A DNA stretch of 64,000 nt from Mangrovibacter yixingensis (GTDB lineage: Bacteria; Pseudomonadota; Gammaproteobacteria; Enterobacterales; Enterobacteriaceae), in NCBI RefSeq assembly GCF_020523985.1, contig NZ_JAIVKM010000006.1:186001-250000 (forward strand), written 5' to 3'. Made by a program: the position numbers and the translations under genes. Shown one piece after another: positions 45,802-55,082 of the stretch (the first letter of the stretch is position 1; each line of letters opens with the position of its first letter). The notes under the pieces were generated by a model, which was not told the origin of the DNA, did not search any database, and worked only from the letters and a program-made list of their open reading frames with translations.

Positions 45802-47186
45802 GCCACTTCTCCTTTGGGTAATGCACTCAGCAGCGGGTGGCTCGCGCCAGTCAGGCGTAATTGCCCTGCGCGATCAATAATCTGCATCCGCTCTAACCAG
45901 GCAGCAAACTCTGGTGCATGTTTAAGCCCCAGTAAGCGGCGAATATAGAGTGCATCATGGAATGATGTGCTCTGGTAATTAAGCATAATGTCGTCTGCAC
46001 CCGGCACCCCAATCAGGAAGGTCAGCCCGGCTGCCGCCAACAGCGTCAGCAAGGTGTCCATGTCATCCTGGTCGGCTTCGGCATGGTTGGTGTAGCACAC
46101 ATCGCACCCCAGTGGCAGGCCAAGTAATTTGCCGCAGAAGTGGTCTTCCAAACCAGCGCGAATAATCTGCTTACCATCGTACAGATATTCCGGGCCGATA
46201 AACCCAACCACCGTATTCACCAGCAAAGGTTTAAAGTGGCGGGCAACCGCATAAGCACGGGCTTCGCACGTTTGCTGGTCAACCCCATGATGGGCATCTG
46301 CCGACAGGCAACTTCCCTGCCCGGTTTCAAAATACATCACGTTATCGCCCAGCGTACCGCGCTTAAGTGACAATGCGGCGTCACGCGCTTCACCCAGCAT
46401 CGCCAGGTCAATACCAAAACCGCTATTCGCCGCCTGCGTGCCTGCAACTGACTGGAAAACCAGGTCAACCGGGGCTCCGCGCTCCATTAATTGCAGGGTA
46501 TTGGTTACATGAGTCAGCACACAAGACTGTGTGGGGATTTCGAAACGGCTGATAACATCGTCCAGCATGTAATTCAGCCGCTCAAGCACGGGCAGGCTGT
46601 CACTGGCCGGGTTGATCCCCACCACCGCATCGCCACTGCCGTATAACAGGCCATCCAGCATGCTGGCGGCAATGCCTTGTAAATCATCGGTTGGGTGGTT
46701 CGGTTGCAGGCGCACGCTTAGATGGCCGGGCAAACCAATCGTGTTACGAAAACGGGTGATAACCTGGCACTTGCTGGCCGCCAGGATCAAATCCTGGTTA
46801 CGCATAAGTTTACTGACTGCCGCCGCCATTTCTGGCGTAATCCCCGGCGCAACCTGGGTTAGCACCGTATGGTCTGTACCATCTTCCAGTAGCCAGTCCC
46901 GAAATTCACCCACCGTCAGGTGGCTAATGGATGAGAAGGCGTCATGGTCGTGGGTGTCCATGATTAGGCGGGTGACTTCATCTTCTTCATAAGGCACCAG
47001 CGCCTGGTTCAGAAATGTGGTTAAGGGTAAATCCGCCAGCACAAATTTCGCGGCCATGCGCTCTTCTGCACTTGCCGCTGCAACCCCAGCCAGCTGGTCC
47101 CCGGAACGCGCCGGGGAAGCTTTAGCCATAACCTCTTTCAGACTGGCGAATGTCCATGTGGTGTGCGCCAGAGTGGTTTTATACAT
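45798..47186 (-). CDS. eutB: Ethanolamine ammonia-lyase large subunit EutB
   Basis: Catalytic TIM-barrel subunit that binds ethanolamine and cobalamin; 462 residues (E. coli 453). Recognisable blocks: KLMRNQDLILAASKCQVITRFRNTIGL (about 136-162), QPNHPTDDLQGI (about 171-182), GDAVVGINPASD (about 195-206), GIDLAMLGEARDAA (about 273-286), YFETGQGSCLSADAHHG and CDVCYTNHAEADQDDMD. AAGG about 8 nt upstream supports the start. It lies 13 bp after the permease gene and overlaps eutC. No reactivase (eutA) or shell genes are nearby. Confidence 0.95.
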   Translation of the reverse strand: MYKTTLAHTTWTFASLKEVMAKASPARSGDQLAGVAAASAEERMAAKFVLADLPLTTFLNQALVPYEEDEVTRLIMDTHDHDAFSSISHLTVGEFRDWLLEDGTDHTVLTQVAPGITPEMAAAVSKLMRNQDLILAASKCQVITRFRNTIGLPGHLSVRLQPNHPTDDLQGIAASMLDGLLYGSGDAVVGINPASDSLPVLERLNYMLDDVISRFEIPTQSCVLTHVTNTLQLMERGAPVDLVFQSVAGTQAANSGFGIDLAMLGEARDAALSLKRGTLGDNVMYFETGQGSCLSADAHHGVDQQTCEARAYAVARHFKPLLVNTVVGFIGPEYLYDGKQIIRAGLEDHFCGKLLGLPLGCDVCYTNHAEADQDDMDTLLTLLAAAGLTFLIGVPGADDIMLNYQSTSFHDALYIRRLLGLKHAPEFAAWLERMQIIDRAGQLRLTGASHPLLSALPKGEVA

Positions 47187-47199
47187 GGGATAACCTTTA

Positions 47200-48576
47200 T
47201 TACATCACTGTGAGTTGCGGGTCCAGCGCAGCACGGGCACGCGCTGCAGCAGTCATTCGGAACCACACATAACCCGCCAGCATCATCACGGCGAAAATGA
47301 CCGCCAGTTCAAAATTGTAGTACACCATCGCCACCAGGCAGAGTACCGACACAGCCAGTGCAAACGCCGGAACCAGCGGGAAACCCGGTGCTTTAAAAGG
47401 TCGCTCCAGGTCAGGCTCTGTCCGGCGCAGCCTGAACAGCGCCGCCATCGATGTGATGTACATAACAATCGCCCCAAATACAGACATGGTGACAATACTG
47501 GCAGTCAGCGGCATGCCGTTAATCGTAATCAGTGAATCGGAAAAAATGGCGGCAATACCAATCACACCACCGGCAAGAATGGCCAGAATGGGCGTTTGTG
47601 TGCGGCGATTAACACGCGCTAAAGAAGCAGGCAGGTAACCCGCCCGCGCCAAAGAGAAGATCTGGCGGGAATAGCCCATAATAATGCCATGGAACGAAGC
47701 CACCAGGCCGAACAGCCCCAGCCAAACCAGCATATGTAACCAGCCGCTGCTGCCACCTACCTGCAGCTTCATCGCTTGTGGTAATGGGTCATTAATATTC
47801 GACAATGCACGCCAGTCACCTACGCCACCAGCAAAAACCATCACACCCACAGCCAGCACAGTTAGAGTGATAATTCCGCCGCCCAGTGCACGAGGAATGG
47901 TATGGCGCGGGTCTTTTGCTTCTTCAGCCGCCATGGAAGCACCTTCAATCGCCAGGAAGAACCAAATCGCAAAAGGAATAGCGGCAAACATGCCAGAAAG
48001 CGCCACAGAAGAGAATGTGTCACTGCCTGCCCAGCCATGGCTGACAAAATTGCTCCACTGGAACCCTGGAGCTACAACGCCCATAAACACCAGCAACTCA
48101 AAAATTGCCAGCAGTGTAACGAACAATTCAAAGGTTGCCGCAATGCCCACACCCAAAATATTGAGTGCCATAAATACCAGATAGGCACCACAAGCTACCC
48201 ATTTGGGATCCAGAGACGGGAACTGCACATTCAGGTAGGCACCAATCGCCATCGCAATGGCCGGTGGAGCAAAGACAAATTCCACGAGAGTTGCAAACCC
48301 GGCAATAAAACCACCGGTTGGCCCAAAAGCACGAAAAGCGTACGCAAACGGCCCACCGGCGTGCGGAATAGCGGTTGTCAGTTCAGTAAAACTAAAAATA
48401 AACGCGCAGTACATGGCGGCGATCAGCACGGCGACTATCAGGAACCCCAGGGTTCCTGCCGCAGACCAGCCATAACTCCAGCCAAAATATTCACCTGATA
48501 TCACCAGCCCAACAGCGATGCCCCATAACCGGAAGCTCCCCAGTGAGCGTTTTAATGTTGTCGGTTGTTCAGACAT
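47200..48576 (-). CDS. eat: Ethanolamine permease (APC superfamily)
   Basis: 458 residues with about 12 transmembrane helices. The N-terminal GLVISGEYFGWSYGW and GGPFAYAFRAFGPTGGFIAG fit the ethanolamine permease subgroup of amino acid/polyamine transporters. It is the first gene of eat-eutB-eutC, so import and breakdown are coupled; the same trio is known from Pseudomonas and Acinetobacter. GAGG 6 nt before the ATG supports the start. No regulator gene stands next to it. The 200-bp gap to the divergent-side neighbour (48577-48777) should hold the promoter. Confidence 0.9.
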   Translation of the reverse strand: MSEQPTTLKRSLGSFRLWGIAVGLVISGEYFGWSYGWSAAGTLGFLIVAVLIAAMYCAFIFSFTELTTAIPHAGGPFAYAFRAFGPTGGFIAGFATLVEFVFAPPAIAMAIGAYLNVQFPSLDPKWVACGAYLVFMALNILGVGIAATFELFVTLLAIFELLVFMGVVAPGFQWSNFVSHGWAGSDTFSSVALSGMFAAIPFAIWFFLAIEGASMAAEEAKDPRHTIPRALGGGIITLTVLAVGVMVFAGGVGDWRALSNINDPLPQAMKLQVGGSSGWLHMLVWLGLFGLVASFHGIIMGYSRQIFSLARAGYLPASLARVNRRTQTPILAILAGGVIGIAAIFSDSLITINGMPLTASIVTMSVFGAIVMYITSMAALFRLRRTEPDLERPFKAPGFPLVPAFALAVSVLCLVAMVYYNFELAVIFAVMMLAGYVWFRMTAAARARAALDPQLTVM

Positions 48577-48777
48577 AACGACCTCGCCATAAAATTAATC
48601 AAAAATAAACGCAACTGGCGGAGGTGTTGCAAAGTGTGTACCAGGTCTTAAATACCCATAAAGTCACTGGGTTAATCAGGAATACGCAAGGTGCTGAAAC
48701 GCAACAAGCAGGAAATGCACTTTTTTAGTGCGCAGGGTTCAGAGGCAAAATAAGGCTGCACCATTTTCGGGCCAGAG

Positions 48778-49407
48778 TTAAAACGCGACGTCCAGCCCCA
48801 GTTGCCAGGTAGTCAGGTCATTGCCTGGCTGGGTGTTACCCTGCGACATGCGGGCATAAGCAGCAACGTTTTGATTTAGTGGAAGGTTTGCCCCCATTGA
48901 AAAGCCAATTTTTTCGTCTTCTTGCCCACTTTGAGAGGTATAAGGTTCAGACCATAAAGATGAACCAGAAATAAGATCCACCTGTGCCCAGGGCTGGAGC
49001 ACTCCCCAGGCATAATCCAAACGCCAGCCAATACGGCTCACATTTACCGTTTCAGCAGAAAGGCCAGACCAGGGCGCATGGTACTGATCCCAACCCGCGA
49101 CAGGGCCGGTTGCAAGATTATCGTTTAACGGGAATTGCCAGTGAGTATTCACAGACTGCTCACCCGGTAGCGACGGGTCACGCCACATGACGATATTGCC
49201 CATCGGTGCATGAGACGCTTTGATATGTTGTGCGAGAACGGTGTTGTAGTCCACCCGGCTGGGGGAGCCAGACTGCTCGGGAACAGGGGCTGCAGTTATA
49301 TCACCGCGTGCATCCAACGCCAGGGCCACCGACGAATAAAATAAACACAACCCGCAACAGGCTGCATAACTGACTGCTTTGCCACTGCTAAAGGAAATGT
49401 TGTTCAT
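48778..49407 (-). CDS. YhjY-position outer membrane beta-barrel protein
   Basis: A 209-residue exported protein. The signal peptide (about 1-30) ends near ALA, after a hydrophobic run with several cysteines (YAACCGLCLFYSSVALA). The rest alternates polar and aromatic residues, with WRLDYAWGVLQPWAQVDL and AYARMSQGN, and ends TWQLGLDVAF. A terminal Phe is typical of BAM-inserted barrels. It sits exactly where E. coli has yhjY (an autotransporter-barrel-like protein), but I cannot confirm orthology. I prefer the ATG at 49407 to the upstream TTG. Function unknown. Confidence 0.65.
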   Translation of the reverse strand: MNNISFSSGKAVSYAACCGLCLFYSSVALALDARGDITAAPVPEQSGSPSRVDYNTVLAQHIKASHAPMGNIVMWRDPSLPGEQSVNTHWQFPLNDNLATGPVAGWDQYHAPWSGLSAETVNVSRIGWRLDYAWGVLQPWAQVDLISGSSLWSEPYTSQSGQEDEKIGFSMGANLPLNQNVAAYARMSQGNTQPGNDLTTWQLGLDVAF

Positions 49408-49650
49408 TGTGGATGCCTGCAAATATTCAGTTTTATATTTTCTTTATCGGTGTTTTTTTTATGTACAACAGTGCAGAACTGGATTTATTTACGCGCTGAG
49501 ATTGCCATGTGCTTCACAGGATGGTGTGATGTCCGTCCAGTTTTCCCCCTTACCTGCGTGTTACCCAGATAATGTTAAAAACGCAGGGTATATATTTTAA
49601 GCGTATAGCCGATAATAACGATTTACCACATCACAATAAGGACTGGCACC

Positions 49651-50214
49651 ATGCAACGTTGCGGTTGGGTTACCCAGGATTCACTTTATATTGATTATCA
49701 TGACAATGAATGGGGCATACCGCAAAAATCAGGCGAAAAATTATTCGAAATGCTGTGCCTTGAAGGGCAACAGGCCGGGTTGTCCTGGATTACCGTATTG
49801 AAAAAGCGAGAGAATTACCGCGCTGCGTTCCACCAGTTTTCCCCAAGAAAAGTCGCGCAAATGCAGGAAGATGACGTGGAAAAACTGCTGCAAAATGCCG
49901 GTATTATTCGCCACCGTGGCAAGATTGAAGCAATTATTACCAATGCCCGAGCATGGGTAGCAATGGAACAAAATGGCGAGTCATTTTCAGATTTTATCTG
50001 GGGTTTTGTGAACCACCAGCCAGTGATTAACAGCCCGGCTGCGTTGTCGGATGTTCCTGCCAGCACTCCTGTATCGGAAGCGATGTCTAAGGCACTGAAG
50101 AAGAAGGGTTTCAAATTTGTTGGCTCGACCATTTGCTATGCGTTCATGCAAGCTTGCGGGCTGGTGAATGACCATGTCGTGGGTTGCGCCTGCCACTCAG
50201 GGGCTGGCAGATGA
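49651..50214 (+). CDS. tag: DNA-3-methyladenine glycosylase I
   Basis: Removes 3-methyladenine from alkylated DNA, the first step in base excision repair. The protein has 187 residues, as in E. coli. The zinc-snap ligands Cys4, His17 (YHDNEWG) and the C-terminal NDHVVGCACH (His and Cys) are present. EGQQAGLSWITVLKKR (about 38-53) forms the base pocket with the conserved Glu and Trp. AAGGA is 10 nt upstream of the start. It overlaps yiaC by four bases (ATGA), so the two genes are coupled. Confidence 0.97.
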   Translation: MQRCGWVTQDSLYIDYHDNEWGIPQKSGEKLFEMLCLEGQQAGLSWITVLKKRENYRAAFHQFSPRKVAQMQEDDVEKLLQNAGIIRHRGKIEAIITNARAWVAMEQNGESFSDFIWGFVNHQPVINSPAALSDVPASTPVSEAMSKALKKKGFKFVGSTICYAFMQACGLVNDHVVGCACHSGAGR

Positions 50215-50642
50215 TTCGTCGCAGTCGCAAACGAGATATGCCTGAACTGCTGTCACTCTGGCTTGCCAGCACAACGGCAGCCCACGAATTTATTCCGGTC
50301 AGTTACTGGCAGGCCAGTGTGCCTGTTGTCCGGGATATTTACCTGCCCCACGCCACCACCTGGGTTTACCATGAGCAGGGAGAGTTACAGGGTTTTGTCA
50401 GCGTACTGGAATCGCGCTTTATTGGGGCGCTTTTTATCGCGCCTCATTCAGTAGGCCATGGGATTGGGCGAGAATTACTCAGCCACGTTAAAAATCGCTA
50501 CCCGCTGTTAAGCCTGGAGGTATACCAGAAAAACAGCCGGGCAGTGAGTTTTTACCATGCTCAGGGCTTTCGTATTATTGAAAGCGCCTGGCAGGACGAT
50601 ACTCAGGAACCCACCTGGATCATGAGCTGGCAGGCGGGGTAA
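50211..50642 (+). CDS. yiaC: GNAT N-acetyltransferase YiaC
   Basis: A 143-residue GNAT acetyltransferase (E. coli YiaC 146). E. coli YiaC has been shown to acetylate lysines of proteins. The acetyl-CoA loop is [12 protein letters not shown] (about 87-98, the Q/RxxGxG/A type), and the C-terminal [19 protein letters not shown] motif is intact. The true start is the ATG overlapping the tag stop; the frame extends nine codons upstream. Its 3' end overlaps the convergent bisC by 23 bp. Confidence 0.93.
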   Translation: MIRRSRKRDMPELLSLWLASTTAAHEFIPVSYWQASVPVVRDIYLPHATTWVYHEQGELQGFVSVLESRFIGALFIAPHSVGHGIGRELLSHVKNRYPLLSLEVYQKNSRAVSFYHAQGFRIIESAWQDDTQEPTWIMSWQAG

Positions 50643-52947
50643 AAGCCGTCACCACTGGCAGCTCGCCAGTAAATTTTTCCATCCACACCAGTGATGTATT
50701 CGCGGCACAACCATTCCCCAGGCGCGACGAAGGAATATCTTTCGTCAGCACATTCACTGCACCGTGCTTGCACAGGCTGCCTTCCCCATTCTGTAAATCT
50801 GGCCAGGCCCCCTGGTGAATACAAATTACGCCAGCTTTAATGCCATCAGTCACATGCGCCCCAGCAAGCACTTGCCCACGATCATTCCACACCCGCACCA
50901 CATCGCCATGGCGAATACCGCGAGCTTCTGCATCAGTGGCATTGAGTGTCACAGGCTCCCGCCCGGCAACCTGGTAACGCTCACGCAACCGGCTGTAATT
51001 CAACTGGCTGTGCAACCGATGAGCCGGGTGGGCAGACAACAACTGCAATTGTTCCGGTTGCGCATTGCCGTGCCATTCATCAGGTGCAAGCCAGGTGGGG
51101 TGCCCTGGGCAATCCGGGTAACCGTAACTGGCAATCCGCTCTGAATGAATCACAATTTTACCGGTTTCGGTTTTCAGTGGATGTGCCTGCGGGTCTGCCC
51201 GGAAATCACCAAACCGCACAAACTGGCTGTTCGCCGGGTTTTCAGGCATTTCGATGAGCTGGTTTTGCTCCCAGAAAGTGGCAAAAGGGATCAGAGCTAC
51301 CTGGTTTGCCGCTCCCCGTGTTGCTGCCATTTGATAAAACGTCTCCAGCCAGGCCATTTCATCTTTACCTTCCGTAAAGCGCTGTTTTCCACCTTTCTCC
51401 CAATACTCGCTCAGGTCGGCAAAAATAGTGAAATCATCACGTGCTTCATATTGGGGTGCGACAACCTGCTTCATGGGAACCAGGTGCTGCTGGCTGTAAT
51501 CCCCGGTCATGGTCATATCATTACGTTCGTAGGTTGTGGTAACGGGTAACACGATATCGGCATGCTTCGCAGCCCCCGTCCAGAAACACTCCGAGATAAC
51601 AATAAGCTCGGGCTTTTGCCAGGCACGAATCAGGCGGTTGGTGTCCTGATGGTGAGTAAAATTGGCTCCACCTGCCCACCAAATCATTTTCACGTCCGGG
51701 AATATGCGGTTTTCACCATTGTGCTGGTAAGCGCCACCGGGGTTTTCCAGTGCCTCGACAATCCGGGCAACCGGCACTTTATCCACCGCATCAATTCCGC
51801 CTGCCACACTCCCTTGCATGGAAGCCAGCACGGCTGAACGCCGGGTTGGGTTACCGCCATTAGCAAAATGATAAGACAACCCAAAACCACCACCTGGCAG
51901 GCCAATCTGCCCCAACATGGCCGCCAGCGTCACCAGCATCCAGTGTTTCTGCTCACCATATTGCTGGCGCTGCATGCCCCACCCTGCCATCAGCATGGTG
52001 CGGTTGTGGCTAAATAACTCAGCCAGTTCACGTAGCGTGTGCGCCGGTATGCCACAAATCTCCGCGGCCCAGTCGGCGTCTTTTCTAATGCCGTCCTGCT
52101 CACCCAACAGGTAATCCTGGAAAGTCGCGAACCCACTGGTGTATTTGCCGAGAAAATCACTGTCATGCCACTGATTTTCCAGCAATGTTGTGGCGATACC
52201 TAACATCATTGCGACATCGGTACCCATATGCGGAGCCAGCCAGGTCATCTGCTCGCCAAAGAAATCGAGGGTTTCTGAACGCATCGGGTCAATACAAATC
52301 AGGCGCTTGCCGCTCTTTTTCAGCGCCTCGTAATACTTCATGCCTTGCTCATCGCTGGCATTCCAGGCAATTTTCAGGGTATTGAGTGGGTTGGCACTCC
52401 ACATCACCACCACATCGCTATGCTCCAGCACCAAAGGCCAGCTGGTTTGCTGCTGGTAAACTTCGTTACCACCCACGACATACGGCATGATCACCTGAGC
52501 GGCCCCGGTAGAGTAATCGCCAAGATGCCCTGTGTACCCGCCAGCCAGACTCATATAGCGCTGTAACAGTGTGGCGGCTTTGTGCATCACGCCATTAGAG
52601 CGCCAGCCATATGAACCCGCAAAAATTGACGAAGCCCCCCAAGTTTGGCGGATACGGCGGTGCTGTCGGTCAATCAGCGCCAGCGCATCTTCCCAGCTGA
52701 CCCGAACAAATTCATCCTGCCCACGCACACCCTGAGGGCTGTCTGGTGATGCCAGGTAGCCCTTACGCACCATGGGGTAACGCACACGGGTTGGGCTGTG
52801 AACCTGGTCGGCAACAACGGTTTGCAGCGTATTTTCGTGGGGCGTGTCGAGTGCTCCGCGAGACGAAAATACGGTTTCACCATCAGTTTCTACCAATACC
52901 GGCCCCCAGTGGGCTGCTGTCAGTACCTGGTATCGTTTTTTATCCAC
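50620..52947 (-). CDS. bisC: Biotin sulfoxide reductase
   Basis: A molybdopterin-guanine dinucleotide enzyme of the DMSO reductase family that reduces biotin sulfoxide and methionine sulfoxide in the cytosol. The protein has 775 residues from the GTG at 52947 (E. coli 777). That start has GGAG six nt upstream and removes a 21-residue extension that would come from the ATG at 53010, which lacks a Shine-Dalgarno. The serine that binds molybdenum is in [27 protein letters not shown] and [17 protein letters not shown] are cofactor contacts. There is no twin-arginine signal. It is convergent with yiaC. Confidence 0.95.
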   Translation of the reverse strand: MDKKRYQVLTAAHWGPVLVETDGETVFSSRGALDTPHENTLQTVVADQVHSPTRVRYPMVRKGYLASPDSPQGVRGQDEFVRVSWEDALALIDRQHRRIRQTWGASSIFAGSYGWRSNGVMHKAATLLQRYMSLAGGYTGHLGDYSTGAAQVIMPYVVGGNEVYQQQTSWPLVLEHSDVVVMWSANPLNTLKIAWNASDEQGMKYYEALKKSGKRLICIDPMRSETLDFFGEQMTWLAPHMGTDVAMMLGIATTLLENQWHDSDFLGKYTSGFATFQDYLLGEQDGIRKDADWAAEICGIPAHTLRELAELFSHNRTMLMAGWGMQRQQYGEQKHWMLVTLAAMLGQIGLPGGGFGLSYHFANGGNPTRRSAVLASMQGSVAGGIDAVDKVPVARIVEALENPGGAYQHNGENRIFPDVKMIWWAGGANFTHHQDTNRLIRAWQKPELIVISECFWTGAAKHADIVLPVTTTYERNDMTMTGDYSQQHLVPMKQVVAPQYEARDDFTIFADLSEYWEKGGKQRFTEGKDEMAWLETFYQMAATRGAANQVALIPFATFWEQNQLIEMPENPANSQFVRFGDFRADPQAHPLKTETGKIVIHSERIASYGYPDCPGHPTWLAPDEWHGNAQPEQLQLLSAHPAHRLHSQLNYSRLRERYQVAGREPVTLNATDAEARGIRHGDVVRVWNDRGQVLAGAHVTDGIKAGVICIHQGAWPDLQNGEGSLCKHGAVNVLTKDIPSSRLGNGCAANTSLVWMEKFTGELPVVTAFTPPASS

Positions 52948-53112
52948 AATGGGCTCCGGAATCTTTGCAGGTGTTAAGTGTTGTTGTTTTGCCGCGCTCT
53001 GTTGGCGCATTTTACAAAATCAGACTTTTCAACGAAATTTTCTTTCGGTAAAGCCGTCATAATCTACCGCCATCCGCATTACGACAATTCAATTTCGGCA
53101 TAAGGATATAAC

Positions 53113-53775
53113 ATGCAAAAACATAAGGTTATGCTGGCGACTTTAGTATGCGCCACACTCGTTATTTCTGGTTGTACAACAAACCCTTATACCGGTGAAA
53201 GCCAGGCTGCAAAATCTGGCGTTGGCGCAGGTATTGGCTCGCTGGTTGGTGCTGGCGTGGGTGTACTGTCTTCTTCAAAAAGCGACCGGGGTAAAGGTGC
53301 GCTAATTGGTGCGGCAGCCGGTGCTGCATTAGGCGGTGGCATTGGCTACTACATGGATGCCCAGGAAGCGAAGCTGCGGGAAAAAATGCAGGGAACCGGG
53401 GTGAGTGTAACGCGCCAGGGCGATAACATCGTGCTGAACATGCCCAATAATGTCACCTTTGACAGCAGCAGCGCTGTGCTGAAGCCTGCCGGGGCCAATA
53501 CCTTAACGGGTGTCGCGATGGTGCTGAAAGAGTACCCGAAAACTGCCGTTAATGTGGTGGGCTATACCGACAGCACTGGCGGGCACGACCTGAATATGCG
53601 CTTGTCACAGCAACGCGCAGACAGCGTTGGTAGTTCGCTGATTACTCAGGGTGTTGCAGGTAACCGGGTGCACACTTCTGGTATGGGCCCGGCTAACCCT
53701 GTCGCCAGCAACGCTACCGAACAAGGTAAAGCCCAAAACCGCCGGGTAGAAATTACGTTGTCGCCGCTGCAGTAA
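53113..53775 (+). CDS. yiaD: YiaD, OmpA-family lipoprotein
   Basis: An outer-membrane lipoprotein of 220 residues (E. coli 219). The signal peptide has the lipobox ISGC (Cys21). A glycine-zipper segment (about 36-80, GVGAGIGSLVGAGVGVL and GAAAGAALGGGIGYY) is followed by a C-terminal OmpA-like peptidoglycan-binding domain (about 110-218) with NVVGYTDSTGGHDLN and LSQQRADSV; the diaminopimelate-binding Asp and Arg lie in AQNRRVEITL. A stem CCGGG/CCCGG (53786-53806) follows the stop. Multicopy yiaD suppresses some bamD mutants in E. coli. Confidence 0.95.
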   Translation: MQKHKVMLATLVCATLVISGCTTNPYTGESQAAKSGVGAGIGSLVGAGVGVLSSSKSDRGKGALIGAAAGAALGGGIGYYMDAQEAKLREKMQGTGVSVTRQGDNIVLNMPNNVTFDSSSAVLKPAGANTLTGVAMVLKEYPKTAVNVVGYTDSTGGHDLNMRLSQQRADSVGSSLITQGVAGNRVHTSGMGPANPVASNATEQGKAQNRRVEITLSPLQ

Positions 53776-53810
53776 CACATATTGTCCGGGTTATAGATTA
53801 GCCCGGCCAA

Positions 53811-53832
53811 TAAATAAGAACATTCTTATTTA
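53811..53832. terminator. Perfect AT-rich inverted repeat after yiaD
   Basis: TAAATAAGAA, two bases, TTCTTATTTA: a 10-bp perfect palindrome with a 2-bp centre, 35 bp after the yiaD stop. It marks the left edge of the AT-rich island. It could be a weak terminator or a protein-binding site. Confidence 0.4.
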
Positions 53833-53939
53833 AAGAAAATGACACTCCTCTATTTTAGCCCTACCATTTTCCAGAGTTTCATTATCATTGACAACATGAA
53901 AAAATGGAGTTTTAAGAATATTGATATAAGAAATGGAAG

Positions 53940-54185
53940 ATGGACATATCACTCGCCAGGCCAACCGAAATATTTTTCATCATTGAGCGCTTATTCCCGA
54001 GAGATAATTTAGTACCGGAAATGTTAGCTTTTGGTGAAATAAGTCCGTCAGCAATACAAATACACAGAACTGTAATACGTCTTATGGTTAAACAAGATCT
54101 CTACATGGATGGCATAAAAATTCAGGCAGGTGACATATCCTTATGGCAAAGAATTAAATACCTCTTTGGTGCAAATGTGTCGTAA
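53940..54185 (+). CDS. Small hypothetical protein, AT-rich island ORF 1
   Basis: 81 residues starting MDISLARPTEIFFIIERLF and ending YLFGANVS. I recognise no family. It looks soluble, with a mixed charged/hydrophobic pattern, and has no signal peptide. The purine-rich sequence before the ATG (GGAAG) is directly adjacent and too close for an ideal Shine-Dalgarno, so expression is uncertain. Composition is much more AT-rich than the flanking yiaD and ghrB, as expected for a recent arrival. E. coli has no gene here. Confidence 0.4.
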   Translation: MDISLARPTEIFFIIERLFPRDNLVPEMLAFGEISPSAIQIHRTVIRLMVKQDLYMDGIKIQAGDISLWQRIKYLFGANVS

Positions 54186-54212
54186 AAAGATACTAAAAAC
54201 TTCATTTACAAA

Positions 54213-54602
54213 TTGGATTACTCTGGATCATTGATTGCCATTATACCGCTTCCTGGCTCTGACATCATTAATGTTAAATGGGGGAATATTTTTATACTCG
54301 CATTCATCACATTCATCACATTCATCACATTCATCACATTCATCACATTCATCACATTCACTATCGAATCACGCAATAGGCTCAGAATTACAATAGTGAA
54401 TACAGCATGCAATGTGATTCTTCTAATATTAAGCATAACATTAACATTTAAAGTAGCTAGTTACCTTATATCCTCACCATCAAATAACATCGTATTAAAT
54501 ACATACGATAGAAATGTTTTTCTGTTATGCTTAATCGGATGTATTATCTATTTTATCATTAAAAAAGTTATCTATGAATTACATACCAAGAACATTAGTT
54601 AA
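54213..54602 (+). CDS. Small membrane protein with FIT repeats, island ORF 2
   Basis: A 129-codon open frame with only a TTG start and no Shine-Dalgarno. It reads as two to three transmembrane helices. The first helix contains ITFITFITFITFITFIT, the product of a 9-bp tandem repeat. Because 9 is a multiple of 3, copy-number change keeps the frame. No recognised family. It overlaps island ORF 3 by 29 bp. It might be a decayed or chance frame. Confidence 0.3.
   Translation: MDYSGSLIAIIPLPGSDIINVKWGNIFILAFITFITFITFITFITFITFTIESRNRLRITIVNTACNVILLILSITLTFKVASYLISSPSNNIVLNTYDRNVFLLCLIGCIIYFIIKKVIYELHTKNIS
54301..54360. repeat. 9-bp tandem repeat CATTCATCA, 6.7 copies
   Basis: Six perfect copies of CATTCATCA plus six bases of a seventh. 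Such perfect short arrays mutate quickly by slippage. Every step would add or remove one Phe-Ile-Thr triplet in the + strand frame. Confidence 0.9.
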
Positions 54603-54894
54603 AGCTTATACACAGGCGCTTGATTGTTATGGCAAAGATACAAAACTGGAGTATCTATTAACTGCATCTTTCCAATGCGCTTGGTACTTCAGCTATTTGT
54701 TCTTATTATCTGGAGATTATTGGTCAATAATTCTAACCGGGCTATTCATTGTACCACTTATTTCCAGCAGTCTGCGTTGCCTGAATGGGTTAAAAAGGAG
54801 TAGAGCTATCGGGTTCCTGTGGCTCATCTGCCCTTATGTTATGCTGTTTTTACCTTTATTGCTGCCAGTTAACAAGAACACTCACCAAGAATAA
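54574..54894 (+). CDS. Small membrane protein, AT-rich island ORF 3
   Basis: 106 residues, ATG start, with three likely membrane helices: AWYFSYLFLLSGDYW, IILTGLFIVPLISS and IGFLWLICPYVMLFLPLLLP. The soluble N-terminus is MNYIPRTLVKAYTQALDCYGKD. I know no family for it. The Shine-Dalgarno is weak. It is followed by 190 bp before ghrB, in which I see nothing beyond the likely ghrB promoter. A role paired with ORF 1 or 2 (for example immunity or transport) is only a guess. Confidence 0.45.
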   Translation: MNYIPRTLVKAYTQALDCYGKDTKLEYLLTASFQCAWYFSYLFLLSGDYWSIILTGLFIVPLISSSLRCLNGLKRSRAIGFLWLICPYVMLFLPLLLPVNKNTHQE

Positions 54895-55082
54895 ACACAT
54901 CAAAATGGGCACCTGCACAAAAAACAGTGTAATTATCTGTCTTTTTTCGCACTTTCCTGCTCAGTAAACACTGTACTCTAGTAGTAGAATCGTAATGTCA
55001 TATCAGCCTTTCCAGGCAAAATCACAACGTGTGGCCGGCAATTGCCGCCCGTTAATATTCAGTTGAATTTACGGAGACCTGT

